64,000 nt of DNA from Anniella stebbinsi (taxonomy: Eukaryota; Chordata; Lepidosauria; Squamata; Anniellidae). Numbering within the stretch: the first letter of the stretch is position 1; each line of letters begins with the position of its first letter. The stretch is from the NCBI GenBank assembly GCA_029215795.1, contig JARDYH010000007.1, positions 102,935,263 to 102,999,262 of the forward strand, given 5' to 3'. The notes under the pieces are model-generated. The model was not told the DNA's origin. It worked only from the letters and a program-made list of their open reading frames with translations, and ran no database searches. Position numbers and translations under genes: made by a program. Shown in pieces: positions 11,551 to 22,270 of the stretch.

Positions 11551-11870
11551 TCATCAGGCATAGCATTTTATTGCACGCTCGCTACTGCCCACTTGCAGAT
11601 GTGCGCACATCCTTCAGACGATGATGTCCCCTGCACCTCCTGCTCCTTCCACTCATTTTTCCGTAGCAAAATGAGATCCCTTTTAATCTGACTCTTTTTT
11701 AAAAAAATGGAATGTGCCGCGATCTCCTGCTGCGTGCAGGAAAAGCAGCGCGATAAAAACAGCCCCTGAATGGGCCACGTATTCTTTGTTCACTTCCTCT
11801 TTCCCCTCCGAGAAGAATGAGAAAGTGCAGAGAAGCAACGGTGAGGAAACAAAATTTTCTTCCTCAGGGG
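11551..11870 (+). mobile_element. MITE-like family 'CATTTTAT', copy 3
   Basis: Begins TCATCAGGCATAGCATTTTA, followed by TTGCACGCTCGCTACTGCCC, matching the reverse complement of 2491-2834 across most of its length. The right end is degraded after 'GGTGAGGAAAC'. Confidence 0.65.
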
Positions 11871-11996
11871 GAGCAGAGAGGGAAAGCCAAGTAGGAGTCC
11901 AGCAACAACACAGTCCTCTGTGAGCTGTTCTCACTGTAAAAGTTTTTCTGAACTGCTTCACTTGTTTATGCCACATGTTACATGGGAATGAGAGTC

Positions 11997-12138
11997 CGTG
12001 CGGTGTAGTGGTTACAGTGTGGACTAGGACTTGGGAGTTCTGGGTTCTAGTCCCCACTTAGCTATGAAGCTCACCGGGAGACTTTGGGCCAGTCACTGAC
12101 TCTCAGCCTAACCTATTTCACAGGATAATACTAAAATA
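11997..12138 (+). mobile_element. tRNA-derived SINE, interrupted by a hAT-like insertion
   Basis: Reads GTGCGGTGTAGTGGTTACAG (A-box-like), then 'GGGTTCTAGTCCCCACT' (B-box-like), then the SINE body 'GACTTTGGGCCAGTCACTGA', 'TCAGCCTAACCTA'. It is cut at 'ACTAAAATA' by the element at 12139-13467. The remainder resumes at 13468 with CTAAAATAAATAAATG, the expected tail. The full-length relative is at 39746-39965. Confidence 0.8.
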
Positions 12139-13467
12139 TAGGGATGTGCACTGGATCGGACCCGATCCACGATCCGAGTCCGGTCCAGTGGGAAATCGGA
12201 TAAATTATCCGATTTCCGATCCCGCAGCTGGATCGGCCGATCCAATCCGAACCGGTCCGAAAAGGCTCCGAACCGGTTCGGCGGATCGGCGGATCGGCGG
12301 GCGCCCACTGGCGCCCACCGCCACTTCCATTGGCGGGCGCCAGCGGGCGCCCACCGATGAAAGTGGACAGCGGGGGGGGGAGGAGGGGGGCGCTTACCTT
12401 CTCGGCCCGTCCGCTCCCGTCCGGCACTAGCAGCTACTACCAGCGGGCTCCGCGGCCTGCTCTAGGGTGGCGCGCCGGGTGATGTCATCACCCGGCGCGC
12501 TACTCTAGAGCAGGCTGCGGAGCCTGCTGGTGGTAGCCGCCGGCCCCGGACGGGAGCGGACGGGCCGAGAAGGTAAGCAGGGGGTGCGTGGAGGGGAGGA
12601 GGGGGCGCGCGGAGGGGGCGCGCGGAGGGGGGAGGGGGGCCCTTACCTTCCCGTCCCGGCGGCTCCCGTCCCGGCGCCTACTACTACCAGCAGGCTCCGC
12701 GGCCTGCTCTAGGGTGGCGCGCCGGGTGATGTCATCACCCGGCGCGCTACTCTAGAGTAGGCCGCGGAGCCTGCTGGAAGTAGTAGGCGCCGGCGCCGGC
12801 CGGGAGCCGCCGGGCCGGGAAGGTAAGCAGGGGGTGCGTGGAGGGGAGGAGGGGGCGCGCGGAGGGGGGAGGGGGGCCCTTACCTTCCCGTCCCGGCGGC
12901 TCCTGTCCCGGCGCCGGCGCCTACTACTACCAGCAGGCTCCGCGGCCTACTCCAGGGTGGCGCGCCGGGTGATGTCATCACCCGGCGCGCTACTCGAGAG
13001 TAGGCCGTGGAGCCCGCTGGTAGTAGCCGCCGGCGCCGGACGGGAGCGGACGGGCCGAGAAGGTAAGCAGTGGCGGGGAAGGGGGCTTACCCCCCCCGGA
13101 GCCGTCCGCTTCTATCCGCTGGTGCCCGCAGGCGCCAGCGGATGGAAGCGGGCGGCCCCAGGGGGGGTAGGGAGCGTGGGGGAGGGGGCTTACCTGCCGG
13201 GGCCGTCCACAGCGGACGGCCCCGGGGGGGGGAGGGAGTTAGGCCCCCCTCAGCCACCCGCCGCCATTTTTTCCTCATAGACTTGCATTGCAATGCAAGT
13301 CTATGGGGAAAAAAATGGCGGCCGATCAAAAAATTTACGATTTTTGGGTCGGGATCGGACTCGATCCGGTCCGGGGGGCCTCCGATTTTGTCCGAACCGG
13401 TCCGGGACAAAATTGGAGGTCCCGATCCGGGTCCCGATCCGATCCGGGGGGTCCGTGCACACCCCTA
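12139..13467. mobile_element. 1329-bp hAT-like non-autonomous element with 8-bp target duplication
   Basis: Ends TAGGGATGTGCAC... and ...GTGCACACCCCTA are inverted. CTAAAATA lies immediately left (12131-12138) and right (13468-13475), an exact 8-bp target-site duplication as made by hAT transposases. The interior is very GC- and CpG-rich: subterminal GATCCGATCC motifs at both ends, three tandem palindromic units (12433-13035), and a near-60-bp palindrome around 13262-13321. Open frames inside are low-complexity and differ in every frame; no transposase is recognisable. It sits inside an older SINE. Confidence 0.85.
12433..13035. repeat. three tandem 110-120-bp palindromes
   Basis: Units at about 12433-12540, 12671-12790 and 12918-13035 each run from 'ACTACCAGC.GGCTCCGCGG' through the centre GGGTGATGTCATCACCC and back to 'GCCGCGGAGCCTGCTGG'-like sequence. 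They are separated by 'AAGGTAAGCAGGGGGTGCGT'-type spacers. Each can form a long GC-rich cruciform. Confidence 0.85.
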
Positions 13468-13743
13468 CTAAAATAAATAAATGTAAAAGTTATGTAGCTT
13501 GAGTACTGAAAGCAAAGTACTCCCACGGTGGAATACAGTAAGTTGCATTCTTGTTGCTTAATGTATTTTGCCTTAAAAACAATGGCTTTGAAGATAGATA
13601 TAGATATATTTGTTGCACTCCTTTGTTCAGCTCAAGTTGAAATTGCAATATATTGATATTTTTAAAAGCTTTTGCTCTTATTAATAAAGTTATTTTGGAC
13701 TTTAAAAAAATTGCAGCTGGAAGATCTGTCATCAGGGTCCCAC

Positions 13744-13745
<2 letters not shown>

Positions 13746-13783
<38 letters not shown>
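13746..13783. repeat. (CAT)n microsatellite at an L2 3' tail
   Basis: About 12 ATC/CAT units lie immediately beyond a minus-strand L2 3' end, the usual place for L2 tail repeats. Confidence 0.9.
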
Positions 13784-13998
13784 ATATTTATTTACTTATT
13801 ACCCCCACCTCTCCCTCTGGATCGTGGTGGGGAACAAAATTAAATACAAAAATACCATAAAATGCATAAAATTTTAAGATGTTCGATTGTTAATTTAATA
13901 TTGTATCAGTTTTATATGTTTTTAATCAGATACAATATTAAATTAACAATTGAACATCTTAAAATTCATCTGGGTAGGCCTGCCAGAAGAGATCCATC

Positions 13999-14000
<2 letters not shown>
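13784..14000 (-). mobile_element. L2 3' fragment containing a 37-bp inverted repeat
   Basis: 'CTCTCCCTCTGGATCG.GGTGGGGAACAA' and 'AGGCCTGCCAGAAGAGAT' match the 3' region of the larger L2 at 14001-16020, so this is a second L2 3' end in the same orientation. Positions 13871-13907 and 13929-13965 form an inverted repeat with 36 of 37 matches. Confidence 0.7.
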
Positions 14001-14040
<40 letters not shown>

Positions 14041-14041
14041 T
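14001..14041. repeat. (AAT)n microsatellite (L2 tail)
   Basis: About 13 AAT units abut the 3' end of the minus-strand L2. Confidence 0.9.
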
Positions 14042-16020
14042 TTGTTACCTGCCTCTTCCTCTGGATCGAGGTGGGGAACAACATCAAATATAAAATTCAT
14101 AAAACTGATTAAAAGCACATAAAACTAATACATTATTAAAATACCAATAAAATACCAATAAAACTCTTAAAATTCAACTGGGAAGGCCTGCCAGAAGAGA
14201 TCGATCTTTATGGCTTTCTTAAAGTCAAAGAGACTATTAAGTTGACGAATCTCCTCCAGCAAGCCACTCCACAGTCTGGGAGCAGCAGAAGAGAAGGTCC
14301 TCTGTGTAATGGTTGTCAACCTAGTTTTTGCTCACTGGAGTAAATTCTTCCCAGAGGACCTGAGTGTGTGGGGCAAATGGTATGGGAGAAGGCGATCCCG
14401 CAGGTAACCTGGACCCAAATCATGTAGGGCTTTAAAGGTAGTAACCAACACTTTATACTTCGCCCGGAAACTAATTGGCAGCCAGTAAAGTGATTTTAAT
14501 GTTGGTGTAATATGGTCACCCCTAGGTGTACCGGTGACCAACCTGGCTGCAATATTTTGAACTAGTTGAAGTTTCCGGACTAGGTACAAAGATGCACCGC
14601 ATTGCAGAAGTCGAGCCTCGAAGTTACCAGCCCATGCACTACCATTTTTAGGTCTTCTAATTGTAGGAAGGGGCGCAGCTGGCATATCAGCTGAAGCTGA
14701 TAGTAGTCACTCCTTGCCGTCGCATCTATCTGGGCTGTCATTTGGAGTGCCAGATCCAGAAGCACTCTCAAGCTGTGAACACCATCTTTCAGGGGGAGTG
14801 TAGCCCCATCCAGAACTGGTTGACACACCTCCAAAACCAGGTTGGGGCCCTTGACAGTAAGCACCTCTGTCTTGTCTGGATTCAGCTTCAGTTTGTTTTT
14901 CCTCATCCAGCCCATTACCGCCTCCAAGCATTCATTTAGAGGAGACACACTATCCTTAGCTGACGATGTTATCAAAGGCATAGAGAAATATATTTGGGTG
15001 TCATCAGCATACTTAGGGCACCGCACTCCATGCCTCCGGATGATCTCTCCCAGCAGTTTCATGTAGATGTTAAACAGCATTGGGGAAAGGATGGCACCTT
15101 GTGATACGCCACTTAGCAGCTCCTTCTTTGAAGAGCAGCTATCCCCAAGCATCACCATCTGGAACCTGCCCGAGAGAAAGGACCAGAACCACTGAAGCAC
15201 AGTGTCCCCGATTCCCAATCCCCTCAGGCGTTCCAGAAGGATACCATGGTCGATAATATCGAAAGCCGCTGAGAGGTCCAGGAGTACCAACAGGAACACA
15301 CTCCCCCTGTCAATACTCAGGCGTAAATCATCCACTAAGGCAACCATAGCAGTCTCAACTCCATATCCTGCCCTGAAGCCAGTTTGACATGGGTCTAGAA
15401 AATCTGTATCATTCAAAACTGCTTAGCGTTGGAAGGCAAATGCCCTCTCGATCACCTTGCCCAAAAACGGAAGATTTGATTCTGGTCTGTAATTATTAAG
15501 ATCCAGGGAGGGCTTTTTTAGAAGCGTCTGTACCACCGCTTCTTTTAAACATGATGAAAAGCTCCCCTCTCTGAGAGATGCATCAATAATATGTTGCAGT
15601 TGTAGTCTAACTGCATCTCCTCCCTGGGCAACCAGTCAAGAAGGACAGGGATCGAGAGGGCAAGTTGTCCTCCTCACTTGTCCAAGCAGCTTGTCCACAT
15701 CCTCGGTACTCACCAACTGAAACTGATCCAGCGTAATCCTACTCGCAGAGTTGCTGAACACTCCATTGTCAGCTTCTGCTATAATGACGGCATCTAAGTT
15801 GGCTCTTATCTGAGAGATTTTATCTGTGAAGTGATTGTTAAAGGCATCACAGCAAACTACCAAAGGCTCTAAGATCAGGATCAGGGAGGAAGGTGTCTGA
15901 GTTAGACTCCTCACCACCCTGAACAGTTCTGCTGGATGCTAATTCGCAGACACAATGCATGCAGAGAAGAAAGCTTTCTTCACTGCACATATTGCCACCC
16001 CATAGGAAGATGTTCTCTAG
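14042..16020 (-). mobile_element. L2 LINE, 5' truncated, with decayed reverse transcriptase
   Basis: The minus strand from 15416 to 14580 reads 278 codons of reverse transcriptase: motif A 'LLDLSAAFDIIDHGILLERL', motif B 'GVSQGAILSPMLFNIYM', catalytic 'KYADDTQIY', and 'MRKNKLKLNPDKTEVLTV'. The C-terminal part continues in another frame at 14685-14332 ('KLQLVQNIAARLVTG', 'LKSLYWLPISFRAKYKVL'), so a frameshift lies near 14580-14600. A preceding piece at 15917-15636 ('NNHFTDKISQIRANL', 'EDVDKLLGQVRRTTCPLDPCPS') is the linker before the RT. The 'LSAAFD', 'YADDTQIY' and 'KTEVL' motifs fit the L2 clade. Several stops and a shift make it non-functional. Confidence 0.9.
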
Positions 16021-16593
16021 GTCGTGTCTTGTCGGATATAAGTCGAGTTTTCCGCCATCGACACTCCAGTTGTCTTCCTTCCTGCTTCAACTCCCTGAAG
16101 GTGTCCAGTTAGAAGCGGGTTGGAGAGGACGTTTGGGGGCGATCATGTCAATAGCCCTAGTTAGGTCTTGCTTCCCTATATTGACCAGGGCTTTTACAGG
16201 ATCGTTAGCAATACCAGCCACAGAACCCTCTAAGCCTTTCTGGAATCCAAGAGGATCCATCAGCCTTCAAGGACAGACCATCTTAATAGGTCTGCCGCCC
16301 CTGCAGGGGCAGATGGTAGACGTGATACTAATCCTGACCAGAAAATGAACAAAGAATAATCAGGTTGAAGTGCAAAGGTGTGTTTTATCTGTGAATGGGA
16401 TTTGGGTTGGGGAGGCGTGGTGTACGCAATCATGGCGTTTTACCTAATAACATTTTAATTCATGAGGGGGGGATATATCAGTAAAAGGTAGTGACTTATA
16501 GGTGGCACCGCTGCTGCTATTGTAATGGAGCATCATAGTATTGGTATACCTCTATGCATAAAACAGAGAGGTAGTTCTGCATACTACTCACAC

Positions 16594-17040
16594 TAGGGTG
16601 ACCAGATTTTAAAAATCAAAATCCCGGTCCCCCCCCCACCCACCCCACCCAAAACAACCCCCCACCAAGCCACCCCCCCCAAAAAACGACCCTGGACCTA
16701 CCGCCGGGTTCCTCCACCGCCCGTGCGGGGTCCTCCGTCGCCGCCCGCGCAGCCGCGCTGGGTCCTCTGCCGCCCGCGCGGCCGCGCCGGGTCCTCCGCC
16801 GCCCGCGTGGCCGCGCCGGGTCCTCCATCGCCTGCGCGGCTGCGCGGGATCCTCCGTCGCCGCCCACGCGGAAGAGGCGGGAGAGGGCCGGATCTGGAAG
16901 TGACGTAGCCGGCCCTCTCCCGCCTCTTCCGCGCGGCCTCTGGCCTCCTTGGGGCTCAATCGCGATGGCGATGACCCCTGAGGAGCCCGGATGCCCGCGC
17001 CCGCCTCTTCCACGCGGCCGGGCAGCAGGTTGGGGAATGC
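16594..17040. mobile_element. GC-rich hAT-like element fragment with GC minisatellite
   Basis: Opens TAGGGTGACCAGATTTTAAA, the same ten-base terminus as the 320-bp hAT-like family, but the interior differs: about four imperfect units of 'CCGCCCGCGCGGCCGCGCCG' (16735-16860), then a 25-bp exact inverted repeat (16867-16891 / 16909-16933). No matching right terminus is visible, so it is probably truncated. Confidence 0.5.
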
Positions 17041-17353
17041 TGTCCTATATTCTTACCAAATACAGGGACTGCCCAATAATTCTCTCACACACATCTCCCA
17101 TAGACCAGCATGATTGATGACAAAAGGGCACTATTCATTACAGATTTAGAACCAAAGCATGTGCCAAGCAATTTCAATTTTTGGTCAATATCCTGCCCTT
17201 CAAAGAGCCAAAGTTTTTTTTTCTTAAAATGTGTTTATACAAAATATATTGTTCACTCCCCACAATCCCTCCACAATACATCATCTCATCAAAGTGACAG
17301 AGGAGCAGAAAAGGTTTAGTTTGGCTGTCTTGAACTCCCTTCAGATGAGATTA

Positions 17354-17437
17354 GTTTGCAATCCTATACCACTTGGGAGGAAGCCCTAGTGAATTCAGTG
17401 GCATTGACTTCTGAGAAGACATGTACAGGATTCAAGT
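17354..17437. repeat. about 85-bp palindromic dispersed repeat (copy)
   Basis: Shows the pattern 'GCAATCCTAT...AAGCCCTAGTGAATTCAGTGG...ACTTCTGAGAAGACATG.ACAGGATT' (abbreviated). A roughly inverted pair flanks a CCATTGAA/TTCAATGG-type centre. Further copies are listed under findings. Confidence 0.6.
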
Positions 17438-19104
17438 GTAAACCAACCTTCCCCAGCTCTCCATATGTGCTGCACTGCAACTCCTATGTTATGTGTTATG
17501 GGGAAGACAAAAATAATTTTCATCATTAATTTTAAAACAATCTTTACGCATGAAATATTAGGTGCTAGCTCCGCCTTTGATCTCACACTACTGAACACGT
17601 AAGAAAAATCCTCTATACATAGGTGGTATTTAAATTATCAGTCAGTCAGTCATGCAAAAATGCTGAAGAAACTGTGAAGAAAATGGGACACAGTTACACA
17701 TGTGGTGGTCATGTCCAATAATATCTCAGTTCTGTTACAAGTCTTTGGCAACAAAGAAAAAAATAACAGGTCAAGTTAGAGAATTATTTCCTATTGTTCA
17801 TATGTGAAGGGAATAATCAAAATTGGCTTTACAAAGAAATACTTACTTTTCTTGGGTAGCAGCATGACTGGAAGTTAAAGCAGCTTGAAAAAAAAGAATA
17901 GCAATTAGCCAACGGAAAAACAGACTGTGACCTTAAGCCTTAATGGAAAAACTAACAAAACAATCAAAGCATCGGGATTGTGCTACAACTAGGACAACTT
18001 CTATGGAATTTGGCATATGTATATCACATCCTCAAACCAAAACAAGGACAAAGTAGTCTCATGGGACAAATCACACTCTTCTGTGTGCCCACAAATTGAC
18101 TGAAGTAACAATTAAAGATTTTAACAACAAATTTTACTAAATCCTCATATGAGTCTTAAAAAGTAGAGATAAAAAGTAGAGATATGTGATAATATTACAT
18201 CCCACAAATGGTCTGATATGACATGTTGATTGTTATATTGTTATATATATTGTTTATAATGACTTTTTAAATGAAAATCAATGAAAAATATTTTTAAAGG
18301 AGAAACCAACTACACACTTTAAAAGAAAGGGAAAAGAGGAAGCTTCTAATTAATGAGACAGTGGCCTTGAAAAACATGCATAGCACTTTGCCTGCTGGCG
18401 CTGGGCAGATTGGCACTGCAACTGAGTTTTAAAATGCAGAACTAACACAAATTAGGTATGGGTGAGGAACAGACAGAAGGACAACACAGAAAACAATGGA
18501 ATGCAATAGCTTACATTTACATTGTCTAGATTGCCTGCAAAAACGGAATGAATAACTTATGACTGTTCCAGAAAAAAAGGCGAGTCTGAAAGCAACCAGA
18601 ACTCCATGGCAAGAAGAAAAGTCTTAGGATGATAGCCAACATCAAGAAGGCAGAATATTTTCTGTTTTGCTTGAGAGGTTTTGCCATTCACTCCCACGAC
18701 TCATGCCAAATCAAGCCAGATTAACTTACGTGAAACCATTAGTCATTGCAAACCTAGGAAAATGACATGCTCTTTACACAAATAGCACAATATAAAGAGA
18801 AACATATTACAGGTTATCATAAATGAATGGTCCCCAGTAGATCATACCACATTTTATGAAGCAACTTTCTATCCAATTACTTGAACACCCCTGTCCCTCC
18901 AGGGTCCACCCTGCCCCACTAGGCACAGCCAAGTTCTTTCTCTAAGTGGCCAGTTGCCAGCCTTTGCACCAACTCAAGCACTGTAAAACTAACTTTTATT
19001 AACTTAAACCCCACTCTCTGCTCTGCCAGACATGATTCCTTCATTCACAGGCTTCGCCCATTGCATCTGAGCATCAGAAGACCTGGTAACCATTTCAACC
19101 AGGG
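17438..19104. other. AT-rich intergenic stretch, nothing recognised
   Basis: No coding region, RNA or clear repeat. The region lies downstream of the 3' end of PTMS, where LAG3 would be expected by mammalian synteny. I found no immunoglobulin-like exon here. Confidence 0.35.
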
Positions 19105-19330
19105 GTGGAGGGGAAAGAACTTGCAGCCCCTCAGATGTTGTTGGACTGCAATTCCCATCAGCCCTAGCCATCATAACCAATAGGGAAGGATGCTGAGAGT
19201 TAAGAAGAGCCACGTTGACTGAGACCAAGCAGTTGCAGTTAAACTGCTTAGAGATTTTATTATAAAAAATAAAAGCCATATATAAGTATTACAAATAATA
19301 AATAAACAAACATCTGGAGGGCCACCCATT
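19105..19330. mobile_element. palindromic MITE-like repeat, copy 2, with an inserted LINE tail
   Basis: The left half (19118-19205: 'CCCTCAGATGTTGTTGGACT', 'GCAATTCCCATCAGCCCTAG') and the right end ('ACATCTGGAGGGCCACCC', 19309-19326) belong to one repeat. Between them is a segment like an L2-type tail ('AAACTGCTTAGAGATTTTAT' ... 'AATAATAAATAAACAA'), so a second element inserted in the first. Confidence 0.55.
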
Positions 19331-20487
19331 CCCCATTCCCCATTCCCCATTTAAATGTATGGGAGCTGTGCAAAAGCATGCCCTTACTCTCATACATCTC
19401 CAACGAGGCTGGCTATCACAGGAGCATCCCCTCATCTACCTTGTCACCTAGTGGGAAAGGAAAATATTATTTGGATTTGACTGTATCCCTCAGAACCTTT
19501 CTGCATGAGGCTTTTATTGTATGTTCATGATTCCTTCTCACTCACAGTAGTTTGTGGGTCCTTTACACAATACCATCATCCTCCGAGGCCTCTCCAGTGC
19601 TTTGCAACCATTATCATAGGAGGTTTTTTTCCCTAGTGAGGGAAGTCTGGCATTATTTAGAAATGGCGCAATGAAAAGTCTCCTGGAATTGTGCAATTCT
19701 GCTATAACATAGCACCATCTAATGATTGTATAATGAAACCTATAGAAAAGCGGAGAGGGAGAGAAAACCTGGAAAAATGTACTTGCAAAGGAGCCAATCT
19801 TAATCCCTCAGAGAATCTGGAAGCAGAAGATTCGGTAAAAGTCTGGGATAAAAACCTCCTGTAGCAATGCTCCTAGACCAGTTCTGTCCTCATGGACCTG
19901 AGGCATGGCCCTGCTAAGCCATCACATCAGCTGACTTTATGTGTCTTTTCCCTTGAACGTGTCATCTTCAAACACGATCACAAATAGCACTGTCTCCTGT
20001 TTTTGCCATGTTTGAAAAGAAAAGCTCTGATTTTGTGCATGCTTGCATGTTTAGCAGTTACTAGCAGTGGAAAATTATTATTTCCCCCCTCATGTTTGCT
20101 CATAGCAATACTGTCTCTGTGGTATAGCTTGGAACGTCCTGAAAACTGAACATTTTGTTTGAATGTTGTGTGGCACTAGTAAATAAAATGTTCAGTTTTT
20201 AAAGGAAGTGCTTTATGGTTTTGTTTTTCCTGGAAGGGGATCCCACAGAACATCCACTCATGACAGTGCAATGTGAAAACAATATTTTTGGTTATGAGCA
20301 GGCAGAACAAACATAAAGTCCACTCACAAGCACAAAGAATAGACCAGTTGTTATAACTGGATAAGGTAAAGTTAGATAAGGTAAAGTGCACAAGATTCAC
20401 AGCGGCAGAGAGAGAAAAGCAGAGGGCTATGTCAACAAAAGGGATAATAGGAAGGAACATGACCATTGCTGAAGCTAAGTAGGCTTG
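19331..20487. other. intergenic, nothing recognised
   Basis: Only short chance frames. 'CCCCATTCC' is repeated three times at about 19329-19350. Confidence 0.3.
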
Positions 20488-20625
20488 GGCCAGATCTACA
20501 CCAAGCAGGATCTAACACTTTGAAAGTGGTTTGAAAACAGTATATGGAATGTGTCATGGGCCCCAACAGTTGTCAGTGCCATTATAAACCATTATAAAGC
20601 AGTGGTGTAGATCCTGCCTTGGCCT
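20488..20625. mobile_element. small MITE with GGCCAGATCTACAC-type ends
   Basis: Starts GGGCCAGATCTACACCAAGC and ends GTGGTGTAGATCCTGCCTTG + GCC, so the ends are inverted copies. The inside contains ATTATAAACCATTATAAAGC. The arrangement resembles a common squamate non-autonomous element; the superfamily is not certain. Confidence 0.5.
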
Positions 20626-20680
20626 CATAAACTGCCTTGCGGGAAGCCTGTCTAGACAGTGTATCCAAGGTGCCTTTTTA

Positions 20681-21000
20681 TAGGCTGACCAGATGAAATC
20701 CAGGTCAGGGCTCATGTAACTTTAACAGTTGTAGAGAAAAGGGAATTTCAGCCAGTGTCATTTGTATGCAATTAGTCCCTGGTGAAATTCCCTCTTCATC
20801 ACAACAGTTAAAGTTGCAGGGGCCCTGCCTTCTTTTGTATATGGTCACTCTAGTATAGTGCCTGCACCTTTAACTGTGGTGATGAAGAGGGAATTTCACC
20901 AGGAACTAATTGCATACAAATGACACTGGCTGAAATTTCCTTGTCTCTACAACTGTTAAAGTTACATGAGCCCTGACCTGGATTTTATCTGGTCACCCTA
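20681..21000 (+). mobile_element. 320-bp double-palindrome hAT-like element, copy 3
   Basis: Complete: TAGGCTGACC ... GGTCACCCTA. CTTTTTA (7 bp) occurs on both sides (20674-20680; 21001-21007). The central third end (GGTCACTCTA) is in the same orientation as in copy 1. Confidence 0.85.
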
Positions 21001-22270
21001 CTTTTTAGCTTTGAGGGTAATACACTAAATAACAGAACCAAACTTACGTCAAATTAAACCTATCGGCATCCAAGGATGATATCCAGTCTTTTGGGGATAG
21101 CACCACATTGTGTTGTTTATTTATTTCCCCACTTTGGCCTCAATGGGCATTTTCATGAGGGTCTGGAATATGTCATTTGGTGAGTATTATTAATACAGGC
21201 TGGAAAGTGGGAGAGAGTTATTTTAAAATCAAATGAATGTTCTGGTCAGTGCAGGTTTTTCATTTGCTAGAGAGATGCATTATATTAAAGTATCATTTAC
21301 TGTCTACCCTAACCCATCCCCATGGAGCTAATAGCAGATAGGGAGAGATTCAGATTGAGAGAAACTGTGAGAGGAAAGGCATTAACACCCCCCACACACA
21401 CCCTGCACTGCTTTCATGATCAAACTAGCATAAAGGAGGAGGTGGAAAATCCTAATCATAACTATTCCATGTAATGTCCTCCTCATGACAAGAGAAGCAG
21501 AGTACATTTTTCTTATACATTGCTTCACATGTGTCTTTTTAAAAAATACGGCATGGCCAAAGATGAGGATGAGTAGCTCAAAGGTTAAAGAAAGAGGGTT
21601 TGGGGTCAGCAGATAAAGGCTAAGAGACCCTAAAGGTATTTTTTTTATCCCCATGAAGTATCCAACCAAACGACCTCCCCAGGTGCATTCTGAGGGGGTG
21701 CAGCCCCCTTCCGGTATAATTGTATCAGCTCTGAAAGTCATGTATGCCTTGTCATGTTCTGGCCACAGCACACAAGCTACAGACCACATCCCACATGCTC
21801 GTATCGGGAGCAAGATTTTCCTAGCCACATACCTAGGCAATGGTGATATCACCTCTTCTGGAGTCCTTGAAGCACTCCAGTCAATTGCTTCAAAAATATT
21901 TTTGTTAAAACTCAGAACAGGGTTTGAGAGGCAACACAGTGTTTATTCATTAACAAAAGCTCCCTCTGCTGATGAAGTACAGAAATGACCATAAATTCCA
22001 GAATAGTCATTACCATCTGCTTAATAGTATCACTCTTGAACTGAATTCTATTATATGTGGGTACATCTATACGTTTGTATAAGTACTTTTGCTCTTGTTT
22101 ACACTAAGAAACAATTTTAATTGTAATCCCTGGGAAGTCACTCACCACTGCTTATTATCATTTTCATCTGTTTAATATTACTCATGAATCAATTCCTTCT
22201 TGTACCTATATTTGTGCCATTGTCAATACTAATAGTCATTGTGAATTGTAATTACTTGCAAGGTGTACGT
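21001..22270. other. intergenic, no accepted gene
   Basis: Open frames of 156 codons (minus, 21852-21382) and 111 codons (plus, 21653-21988) overlap and show no recognisable domain. Neither is supported as a gene. Confidence 0.35.

Noticed and set aside
12131..13471. Open frames of up to 148 codons inside the hAT-like element
   Set aside because: They are translations of GC-rich palindromic repeats, different in each frame, with no transposase motif.
13490..13877. Poly-Met / poly-Ile open frames
   Set aside because: Translations of the (CAT)n microsatellite.
14580..15416. Intact reverse transcriptase gene or domesticated enzyme
   Set aside because: YADD and other motifs are readable, but the frame is shifted near 14590 and the 5' and endonuclease parts are broken or missing. 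It is a dead L2 copy.
21382..21988. 156-codon (minus) and 111-codon (plus) overlapping frames
   Set aside because: Mutually antisense, no domains, no promoter or splice evidence.
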